A DNA stretch of 13,787 nt, from NCBI GenBank assembly GCA_016297945.1, contig JAEDFR010000066.1, positions 1-13,787 of the forward strand. Direction: 5' to 3'. A program made the translations under genes and the position numbers. This DNA comes from Lachnospiraceae bacterium. GTDB taxonomy: Bacteria; Bacillota; Clostridia; Lachnospirales; Lachnospiraceae. Numbering within the stretch: position 1 is the stretch's first letter; the number at the start of each line of letters is the position of its first letter. The notes under the pieces were generated by a model. The model was not told where the DNA came from and ran no database searches. It saw only the letters and a list, made by a program, of their open reading frames with translations. Shown one piece after another: positions 5,848 through 12,292 of this stretch.

Positions 5848-7659
5848 ATGCAAGCAATTATTCTAGCCGCAGGAATGGGAAAAAGATTAAAAGAACTTAC
5901 TCAAAACAATACCAAATGTATGGTAAAAGTAAATGGAATTACCTTAATTGATCGTATGCTACATCAGATTGATCAAAAAAAACTTACAAGAATAATTATT
6001 GTTGTAGGATACAAGGGTCAAAAATTAGTAGATTATATAGGAACTCTCCATATAAAAACACCGATTGTATTCATTCATAATAAGATATTTTTTAAAACTA
6101 ATAATATTTTTTCTCTTTCTTTAGCCAAGGAATGGCTTTGCAAAGAAGATACACTGCTTTTTGAATCTGACTTAATATTTGATAATTCTGTTCTTGATTC
6201 AATTATTGATGATCCCCGAGAAACGCTCGCTTTGGTTGATAAATATGAATCTTGGATGGATGGTACTTGCGTAAAACTTGGTGATGACGATAGTATAGAA
6301 TCCTTTATCCCTGGGAAAAAATTTAAATTCGAAGAAATAAAGGATTACTATAAGACAGTTAATATATATAAATTCAGCAAACATTTTTCTCAAACACACT
6401 ATGTTCCGTTTCTTGAAGCTTATCAAGCTGCACTAGGTCAAAATGAGTATTACGAACAGGTTCTCAGAGTCATAACAATGCTTGATGTTCCTGAAATCAA
6501 AGCAAAGCGTTTGACCGGTCAACGTTGGTATGAAATTGATGATATACAAGATTTGGATATTGCAGAATCCATTTTCACGCCCGATGACAGTGAAAAAGTA
6601 TCTCTTCTTCAGAATAGATATGGGGGATATTGGAGATATCCAAATTTACTGGATTTTTGTTATCTGGTCAATCCATATTATCCTCCTGAAAGATTAAAAA
6701 ACGAAATAAAGAGCAATTTTGATGTCCTCATATCAAACTATCCCTCAGGGATGCGGGTAAACAGCCTTCTTGCAGCAAAAAATTTTGGTATTAGACAAGA
6801 AAACATATTGGTTGGAAACGGTGCTGCCGAATTAATCAAATCACTTATGCAACATATTAGTGGAAATATTGGCTATATCCGTCCCACTTTTGAAGAGTAT
6901 CCCAATCGATATGACAATAATTCAACTATCGTATTTACTCCAATCAATAATGATTATTCATATTCAGCAGATGACCTAATTGCATTTTTCGATAATAAAA
7001 ATATACAAAATATAATACTAATAAATCCGGACAATCCAAGCGGAAACTATATTCCAAAAAACGAATTATTAAAATTGATACACTGGGCAAAAGACAAAAA
7101 AATAAAAATAGTAATCGATGAATCTTTTGTTGATTTTGCAAACGAAGAAAACAGTTCTATTATCGAACAAAAGCTTTTACTAAAAAATCCACATTTATAT
7201 GTAATAAAAAGCATTTCAAAATCATATGGAATTCCAGGACTCAGATTAGGAATATTGGCTTCCGGAGATAGGAAAACCATTGAAACATTGAAAAAAGACG
7301 TGGCTATATGGAACATAAATTCCTTTGGCGAATTCTTTCTTCAAATTGAAGAGAAATATGTTTCAGACTACAAAGAGTCTCTTGTACAACTAAAATCCGA
7401 AAGAGATAGATTCAAAACAGAATTAGAAAAAATAAATGGAATTCGTGTAATTCCCTCTCAGGCAAACTTTTTTATGATTGAATTGGTTAACAACACTATT
7501 CCAGAAGAACTCTTAAAATCTCTTCTAACTAAACACAATATTTTAATCAAAGATTTGTCAAAAAAAATGAACGGCAAAAAATATTTACGAATCGCAATAC
7601 GTAATTCAAAAGATAATAACCAATTAATACAAGCATTAAAAGATGAATTACACTGTTAA
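5848..7659 (+). CDS. Bifunctional LicC-like nucleotidyltransferase / CobD-like PLP enzyme
   Basis: This is a 603-residue two-domain protein. Residues 1-240 are a nucleotidyltransferase of the LicC/phosphoalkyl cytidylyltransferase type: LAAGMGKRL (6-14), NTK (21-23), FESDLIF (105-111), WMDGT (136-140) and YEIDD (228-232). Residues about 252-603 are a fold-type I PLP enzyme: NPDNPSG (393-399), DESFVDF (424-430), and SISKSYG with the PLP lysine at 458 followed by PGLRLG (463-468). DESFVDF and the N-terminal LVNPYYPP resemble CobD (threonine-phosphate decarboxylase) more than HisC. A plausible combined reaction is amino-acid phosphate to amino-alcohol phosphate (or transamination), then CTP to a CDP-activated product. 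Treponema denticola PntC is a comparable fusion for 2-aminoethylphosphonate, but no phosphonate genes are visible here. The ATG at 5848 has AAAGGAG seven bases upstream and follows copy 2 of the glycosyltransferase by 14 bases. The substrate is unknown. Confidence 0.83.
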   Translation: MQAIILAAGMGKRLKELTQNNTKCMVKVNGITLIDRMLHQIDQKKLTRIIIVVGYKGQKLVDYIGTLHIKTPIVFIHNKIFFKTNNIFSLSLAKEWLCKEDTLLFESDLIFDNSVLDSIIDDPRETLALVDKYESWMDGTCVKLGDDDSIESFIPGKKFKFEEIKDYYKTVNIYKFSKHFSQTHYVPFLEAYQAALGQNEYYEQVLRVITMLDVPEIKAKRLTGQRWYEIDDIQDLDIAESIFTPDDSEKVSLLQNRYGGYWRYPNLLDFCYLVNPYYPPERLKNEIKSNFDVLISNYPSGMRVNSLLAAKNFGIRQENILVGNGAAELIKSLMQHISGNIGYIRPTFEEYPNRYDNNSTIVFTPINNDYSYSADDLIAFFDNKNIQNIILINPDNPSGNYIPKNELLKLIHWAKDKKIKIVIDESFVDFANEENSSIIEQKLLLKNPHLYVIKSISKSYGIPGLRLGILASGDRKTIETLKKDVAIWNINSFGEFFLQIEEKYVSDYKESLVQLKSERDRFKTELEKINGIRVIPSQANFFMIELVNNTIPEELLKSLLTKHNILIKDLSKKMNGKKYLRIAIRNSKDNNQLIQALKDELHC

Positions 7660-7684
7660 CCATCTGAATCAACCGATCCAAAAT

Positions 7685-7732
7685 AAAGGTAAGGCAAAGA
7701 TTAGAACATCTTTTCATCATTGCCTTACCTTT
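7685..7732. terminator. Hairpin between convergent operons, probable (bidirectional) terminator
   Basis: AAAGGTAAGGCA (7685-7696) pairs perfectly with TGCCTTACCTTT (7721-7732) around a 24-base loop. On the minus strand it is followed by TTTATTTT, which suits termination of the LicD/opine dehydrogenase transcript. On the plus strand there is no clear T run, so termination of the fusion-enzyme operon is less certain. Confidence 0.65.
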
Positions 7733-7779
7733 GCCACTTCCTTAATATACAAAACTTTTGTTATAATTCTCCCTGCACA

Positions 7780-8859
7780 CTATTGTGAATAGAAATCTAT
7801 AAAATTTTCATAATTATTAATTCCATAGTCGCTATAACGATATCCATCTCTTTTCCCAACTATACCATAATACCAATTTAATGTATCCATCATATTAGGC
7901 GTCCTAATTCCAACAAACTCGGCGATCTGAACAAGAATTTCTAATCCATAAGAAAAGTCCGATGTAAAATATCTGGAACCAAAATCAGGAATATATCCTC
8001 CTTCAACCTCAATTGTCGGACTTGTTATTCCTTTAAATCCTTCTATTCCTGAAATCTTTTTTGTCATTTCCTCTGGTGTATTACTCTCATAATGTACACA
8101 TAATGATTTTACATATGATAAATCAAATTGTTTGAGTTTCTTGCATATCAGCTGAACTTCATTATCACAGGCAATGAGCAATTCTGATGTTTCATTATTC
8201 CACCCCTCATAAAACAATGGAACTTCCGAATAAACCTTACCTTTATACCAATCTCCATAAAGATTTCTCAATCTCGTAGTGTGCAATATTGGATTCGAAG
8301 GCGTTAACGTAAGAGTAAGATAATTTGGAAGAGCTGTCGTTTTAATCCCAAAAATTTCTTCTAAAACCCTACAACATTCATTCGTTGTACTATGTGTTAT
8401 TGCGGACGAAAATAGTTCATTTCTATATCCAACTGCTCTGACCGACTTCCCATATTCAACCAATCTTGCAACACTGGGAACTCTTTGCAATCCAAATACT
8501 ATAGCTCCTTTTTCTATACAACCCTTAAAGGCACACTCACCGCCTCCTGTTCCCGGAACAATACAAATTTTCATTCCCGGATGTACATAGGGTTCAATTC
8601 TTAAAGCATTTACATGCATCATGGTTGCAGGCATAGTGATAAAAATCAATTCTGCATCAGAAAATGCCACTTCTATATTACTTGTCGCTTTTTCAACACA
8701 CCCTCTGTGAATAACTTTTTCACACTCATTTACTATTGTAAGTTTTTTACTAATCATTTCTGGTTTTGAACCAAATACAGTAACCTTATGTCCTGCCTCA
8801 GAACAATGAACAGCAAACTGAGTCCCAACATTACCGCTACCTACAATCGTTACATTCAA
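7780..8859 (-). CDS. Octopine/nopaline (opine) dehydrogenase-family protein
   Basis: This 359-residue NAD(P)-dependent enzyme belongs to a family that reductively joins an amine, usually of an amino acid, to a 2-oxo acid to form an N-carboxyalkyl (opine) product. The N-terminal Rossmann fold shows IVGSGNVGTQ (GSGNVG at 7-12). The C-terminal opine domain shows NPILHTTRLRNLYGDW, with the histidine expected for catalysis, and FYEGWNNETSELL with IACDNEVQLI after it. Family length and motif order are normal. The start is TTG (8857-8859): AAAGGAG lies seven bases upstream and the nearby ATG is out of frame, reading into a stop. It follows the LicD-like gene by 27 bases, so they form one unit downstream of flagellin. 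Opine dehydrogenases in glycan loci could make N-(1-carboxyethyl) amines known from some surface polysaccharides. Substrates cannot be read from the sequence. Confidence 0.82.
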   Translation of the reverse strand: MNVTIVGSGNVGTQFAVHCSEAGHKVTVFGSKPEMISKKLTIVNECEKVIHRGCVEKATSNIEVAFSDAELIFITMPATMMHVNALRIEPYVHPGMKICIVPGTGGGECAFKGCIEKGAIVFGLQRVPSVARLVEYGKSVRAVGYRNELFSSAITHSTTNECCRVLEEIFGIKTTALPNYLTLTLTPSNPILHTTRLRNLYGDWYKGKVYSEVPLFYEGWNNETSELLIACDNEVQLICKKLKQFDLSYVKSLCVHYESNTPEEMTKKISGIEGFKGITSPTIEVEGGYIPDFGSRYFTSDFSYGLEILVQIAEFVGIRTPNMMDTLNWYYGIVGKRDGYRYSDYGINNYENFIDFYSQ

Positions 8860-8886
8860 TACGATACTCCTTTTCTGTCCCTAATT

Positions 8887-10326
8887 TTAAAACAATTTGA
8901 CAAAATCATGAAATTCATTTCTTTTCAAATCAATGAAATAGAATTCCTTTTCATGATTCCTAAACTCTTCTGAAATCGGACTATCATCACCTATATAAAT
9001 ATCACACATTTCATTCGCACCCAATTGGTTTTCTGTAATATCATAGATTATATTATCAAATTTTCGAAACTTCTCACAAATTTTAAAATATTGTTCAAAT
9101 AATTCAGGACGAATATCAGCATAAGGAACATGCTCATTAACATGTGGGCGAAACCAAATCAATATTCTTGGATTATCAAGAAACAACGTAAGCAATTCAT
9201 CAACCGCTTCAATATACTTTTCTTCTTTTGCAAGCATAGAAGTCAACATAGGTTGAAATAACACAACTCTCCTTCCTTCACCTCTAGCCTGAGCAACTCT
9301 TTCTTTCCATTCATTTGGCACCTCTGCAACGTTTCCAACAACACGTTCTTCATCCATTTGTCCTTCGTCTTTTGGGTCCACTTTCATCGTCCATAATTTT
9401 TGCCTTTTAAGCAATGAAATAGCCTTTTGATAATATGGATATCCGTGCCCTTGTTCTCCTTTTATATATCGCATATAATTCTGATAATACTCAGTCAATA
9501 TGCTATCATATCCACAAGGGATCTTTATCTTTCCATATTCAAATGCCATCTCTTCTTCTTTTTCATACCACTCTTTTTTTAGTCTATATTTATATCCGCT
9601 ATCATAGAAAGTCGACATCACAGCACAATAATCACTATTTCCCTCATTTCCAAGCATACATAATTGTTCAAAAATCAACTGAAAGATTTGTAAAATTGAA
9701 CGATTTTCAAAAGAAGGGATTGAACAAAACTCTGCCAGTACTCCAATCGCTTCTTTTATTTCATCACCTACAATCTTTCGTTCTTCTTCATTATATGATC
9801 CATCACTATCTTTGATTAGATTTTTAATCATTCTCCATGTTAAATTTAATAACGCACGTTGAACTTCTGCCAATTCATTATCTCTTGGAACAAAATCTAT
9901 TGGGAAAATATCAACTCCTGCTGGTAAAAAGAAACCATGAAATTTTTCAATTTGGCTTTCTTCCATAGGAAGTTTCTTTGTATTTACTACTCTACCAAAT
10001 GTATTGCTCCAATCAGGTCTATTATATATACTATAGATATCATAATATTCCGGTAATTCCTTAACCAAAATCTGCATTAATACAATGTAATCTTTTCTTT
10101 TCATCGCAATGTCCATATCATCATCCCAAGGGATAAATCCTTTATGGCGAACTGCTCCAAGTAATGTCCCACCATGTGCAAAATATTGTAAATTGTATTT
10201 TTTACAAATTCTTTCAATCTCTTCAAGAACTTCAATTTGCGCTGCCCAGCAATGTTTCATCAGTTCTGTCACGCGAAATCCACAACGAATTTCATCCTTA
10301 AAATAACTATCCGGATATTGTATCAT
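8887..10326 (-). CDS. LicD-family phosphotransferase with C-terminal partial TagF-like domain
   Basis: This is a 479-residue protein. LicD enzymes transfer phosphocholine-type groups from a CDP-activated donor onto a glycan. Residues about 25-310 hold the LicD domain: HGGTLLGAVR (51-60), FIPWDDDMDI (64-73) with the metal-binding acidic run, and GVDIFPIDFVP (137-147). Residues about 352-455 look like the C-terminal half of a CDP-glycerol glycerophosphotransferase (TagF-like): VVLFQPML (354-361), WFRPH (391-395) and CDIYIGDDSPIS (441-452). The N-terminal half of that GT-B fold is absent, so this part may only bind nucleotide or acceptor. No signal peptide is present, which suits modification of cytoplasmic flagellin before export. 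The ATG is preceded by GAAGAGAG five bases upstream and sits only about 26 bases after the flagellin terminator. The LicD assignment is firm; the transferred group is inferred. Confidence 0.85.
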   Translation of the reverse strand: MIQYPDSYFKDEIRCGFRVTELMKHCWAAQIEVLEEIERICKKYNLQYFAHGGTLLGAVRHKGFIPWDDDMDIAMKRKDYIVLMQILVKELPEYYDIYSIYNRPDWSNTFGRVVNTKKLPMEESQIEKFHGFFLPAGVDIFPIDFVPRDNELAEVQRALLNLTWRMIKNLIKDSDGSYNEEERKIVGDEIKEAIGVLAEFCSIPSFENRSILQIFQLIFEQLCMLGNEGNSDYCAVMSTFYDSGYKYRLKKEWYEKEEEMAFEYGKIKIPCGYDSILTEYYQNYMRYIKGEQGHGYPYYQKAISLLKRQKLWTMKVDPKDEGQMDEERVVGNVAEVPNEWKERVAQARGEGRRVVLFQPMLTSMLAKEEKYIEAVDELLTLFLDNPRILIWFRPHVNEHVPYADIRPELFEQYFKICEKFRKFDNIIYDITENQLGANEMCDIYIGDDSPISEEFRNHEKEFYFIDLKRNEFHDFVKLF

Positions 10327-10351
10327 ATGACTCTCTTCACTTTCTTAATTA

Positions 10352-10384
10352 TAAAAAATGAGAGCCGAAATATTTTCGGCTCTC
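10352..10384 (-). terminator. Intrinsic terminator of the flagellin gene
   Basis: An 11-bp perfect stem (10360-10370 with 10374-10384, GAGAGCCGAAA / TTTCGGCTCTC) and a three-base loop are followed on the minus strand by A and then six T. It lies 24 bases past the flagellin stop. LicD begins only about 26 bases beyond it, so some read-through may feed the downstream genes. Confidence 0.88.
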
Positions 10385-10407
10385 CTTGGTAGATATCATT
10401 CTTTATT

Positions 10408-11217
10408 TTACTGTAATAAAGATAAAACACCCTGATTAGCCTGATTTGACTGAGCAAGCATTGCCTGACCTGCCTGTGCAAGGATGTTAGCATTGCTATA
10501 CTTAACCATCTCTGTAGCCATATCAGTATCACGTATACGAGATTCAGCAGCTGTAGTATTTTCAACTACATTATCTAAGTTGTTTACTGTATGTTCGAAA
10601 CGGTTCTGGAAAGCACCAAGAGATGATCTCCATCCTGAAACCGTCTCAATGTGTGTGGCAATATTTCCAATTGCTGTTTTTGCAGAAGATGCACTGGAAA
10701 CCTTAACTGTACTAGCAAATGCATTTGCAATGGTCATACTAGCAGTTGAAACAGTAATCGTATTTGCTGTGTCAGATGTTGCACCAACGAAAACGCCCAT
10801 AGATGCACCGAATACATTTTTGCCGTTGAACTGAGTTGTATCAAAAATACGTTTAGCTTCTGTCTGAAGCTGAGTTACTTCAGACTGTAAGTATCCCTGC
10901 TGTACTGTACTGTTGATACCGTTTGCTGCCTGAACAGCTAATTCATTTGCTCTCTGTAACATATCCTGTACTTCTGCTAAAGCACCTTCAGCTGTCTGTA
11001 CGAATGAGATACCATCCTGTGCGTTTCTGGAAGCCTGTGTAAGACCTCTAATCTGTTTTCTCATACCTTCAGAAATTGATAAACCAGCTGCATCATCTGC
11101 TGCACGGTTAATTCTGTAACCTGAAGATAATTTCTCTGTTGATTTGCTCTGTGCGCTTGCTGTTAAACCTAACATTCTGTTAGAGTTCATAGCTCTCATA
11201 TTGTGTTGTACTACCAT
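10408..11217 (-). CDS. hag: Flagellin
   Basis: This is the structural subunit of the flagellar filament, 269 residues. The N-terminal D0/D1 region (HNMRAMNSNRMLG, EKLSSGYRINRAADDAAGLS, LQRANELAVQAAN) and the C-terminal D1/D0 region (ESRIRDTDMATEMVKYSNAN, then LAQSNQANQGVLSLLQ) match the family closely. The middle, about 137-195, is only some 60 residues and is rich in Ser/Thr (VGATSDT, STASMT, KVSSASSAK), so D2/D3 are essentially missing and this stretch is the likely O-glycosylation zone. The segment at 87-99 carries the R, L and Q of the TLR5-contact motif. The start has AAGGAGGA seven bases upstream. Expression is expected from the sigma-28 promoter at 11354-11379, with possible CsrA control in the leader. 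Neighbouring fliS, fliD and glycan genes support the role. It has no cysteine, as usual for flagellins. Confidence 0.97.
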   Translation of the reverse strand: MVVQHNMRAMNSNRMLGLTASAQSKSTEKLSSGYRINRAADDAAGLSISEGMRKQIRGLTQASRNAQDGISFVQTAEGALAEVQDMLQRANELAVQAANGINSTVQQGYLQSEVTQLQTEAKRIFDTTQFNGKNVFGASMGVFVGATSDTANTITVSTASMTIANAFASTVKVSSASSAKTAIGNIATHIETVSGWRSSLGAFQNRFEHTVNNLDNVVENTTAAESRIRDTDMATEMVKYSNANILAQAGQAMLAQSNQANQGVLSLLQ

Positions 11218-11241
11218 AATACATTCCTCCTTGAATTTACC

Positions 11242-11257
11242 ACCGCATCCATGCGGT
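11242..11257 (-). promoter_or_regulatory. Leader hairpin with GGA loop, candidate CsrA site
   Basis: In the flagellin mRNA leader, ACCGCA and UGCGGU pair around the loop UGGA. The core CAUGGAUG resembles the known CsrA consensus (ACARGGAUGU, GGA in a hairpin loop). A second GGA lies in the ribosome binding site AAGGAGGA about 15 bases further on. B. subtilis hag has this two-site arrangement, where CsrA blocks translation until FliW removes it. The similarity is seen; binding is inferred. Confidence 0.5.
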
Positions 11258-11353
11258 TACTTTTTGTTTGTAACTATCCTTATATCTGACCGTACGCTTC
11301 ATTTATAAGAACTGTTACATTGGTTAATAAGTAATTTGTTTTACTTGTATTAT

Positions 11354-11379
11354 ATATCGGAGCTTATTTTAAATACTTA
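11354..11379 (-). promoter_or_regulatory. Sigma-28 (SigD/FliA) promoter of flagellin
   Basis: On the minus strand TAAG (11376-11379), a 15-base spacer and CCGATAT (11354-11360) match the flagellar sigma-28 consensus (TAAA-N15-CCGATAT) with one difference. Transcription would start near 11347 and leave a leader of about 130 bases before the flagellin ATG. Confidence 0.8.
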
Positions 11380-11409
11380 ACCCCGATTTATAATTTTTTT
11401 GAAATTTTA

Positions 11410-11883
11410 TTATTTTTTTTGATCCAAAAAAGCCGGTGATACATAATTCATCTGATTAGCCTGTTTATAATAATCCATAACCGCTTTTCCATCCGCCTTT
11501 TCTTTATAAAGTCTAACCTTGTGTTGCTTAAGAACCGGAGATAGTTTTTCCTTAATCTGTTGTTCTGTTTTATGTATATCTGACCCCAAATCCAAAATTT
11601 CTCGAATCAAGTTCTGCATTTGTCTCACTTCAGTAGCATACATATCCTTTTGCTCGACAAGATCATTACGGATTTTTTTGAATATTATATCAAATCCCTC
11701 ATCACTTCTATCAATTTTATCTAACAAATCAGATTTATGATCCACAAGACAGTCAAATTCTTCCAGACTTGGATTATCGGAAGATACCATTTCCAGTTGG
11801 GTAATTGAATCTTCCAAAATTTCTTTCAGATAGCTCTTCTTTTTAATTAATGAATCAATCAAAATATTTATTTCATTTCTCAA
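11410..11883 (-). CDS. FlgN/FliT-like flagellar export chaperone (putative)
   Basis: This 157-residue, highly charged, mostly helical protein has heptad-like stretches (about 5-35 and 80-125). Such proteins bind hook-associated or filament-cap proteins in the cytoplasm and deliver them to the flagellar export gate. The C-terminus, with AVMDYYK and ending FLDQKK, resembles the end of Firmicutes FlgN-type proteins. Sequence similarity in this group is low, so FlgN versus FliT cannot be settled; the position after fliD-fliS, where FliT sits in several genomes, slightly favours FliT. The start is TTG (11881-11883) overlapping the fliS stop as TTGA, with AGAGG nine bases upstream; the nearest ATG is out of frame. 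The overlap implies translational coupling with fliS. No convincing terminator follows it before the flagellin promoter. Confidence 0.6.
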   Translation of the reverse strand: MRNEINILIDSLIKKKSYLKEILEDSITQLEMVSSDNPSLEEFDCLVDHKSDLLDKIDRSDEGFDIIFKKIRNDLVEQKDMYATEVRQMQNLIREILDLGSDIHKTEQQIKEKLSPVLKQHKVRLYKEKADGKAVMDYYKQANQMNYVSPAFLDQKK

Positions 11884-12269
11884 TTTGAACTACCTCTCAT
11901 CGACATATCCATGATCTGTTTCCAAGTCTCCCGGATAGACTTTGCATAATCCAAAGCCCTCTCAAATTCTGAAATATCCTTATGGACATTCCCTTGTACT
12001 AATGCAAACATTATACAACTATATATATTATGAAAATCTTTTGAAACCTCATATTTATCATTTAACGTTTCATTAAGATGATCCACTATCTTTTGAGCCT
12101 TTTGTGCATTAATATTCGCTTTTTCATAATCTTTTTCTTCTACCGCAATAATTGCCATATTAATAAACTTAATTATTCCATCGTAAAGCATCAGCGTAAG
12201 CTCTGCAGGTGATGCAGTCAGAACTTTGCTATTTTGATATTGTGCGTAAGGATTTCTGCTAACAGCCAT
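11880..12269 (-). CDS. fliS: Flagellar export chaperone FliS
   Basis: This 129-residue cytoplasmic chaperone binds the C-terminus of flagellin and keeps it unpolymerised until export. The family pattern is clear: NPYAQYQNSKVLTASPAELT near the start, then MLYDGIIKFINMAI, with a helical remainder ending SIRETWKQIMDMSMRGSSN. Length is normal. The ATG at 12267-12269 was chosen because AGAGGA lies about seven bases upstream; an in-frame ATG five codons earlier has no such site. It follows fliD by 23 bases and overlaps the next gene by three, so the three form an operon. In this setting FliS may present flagellin to the glycosylation enzymes or compete with them. Confidence 0.95.
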   Translation of the reverse strand: MAVSRNPYAQYQNSKVLTASPAELTLMLYDGIIKFINMAIIAVEEKDYEKANINAQKAQKIVDHLNETLNDKYEVSKDFHNIYSCIMFALVQGNVHKDISEFERALDYAKSIRETWKQIMDMSMRGSSN

Positions 12270-12292
12270 TTTTATTCCTCTCACTTCGTTCC

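Noticed and set aside
5848..7659. Naming the fusion enzyme pntC and calling the locus a phosphonate pathway
   Set aside because: No PEP mutase or phosphonopyruvate decarboxylase is present in the window, and the PLP half looks CobD-like.
9435..9815. Open frame of 126 codons on the plus strand inside the LicD-like gene
   Set aside because: It is antisense to a clear LicD coding region and has no recognisable motifs.
10323..10565. Open frame of 80 codons on the minus strand overlapping the flagellin 3' end
   Set aside because: It is an alternative frame of the flagellin C-terminus that runs across the terminator; not a gene.
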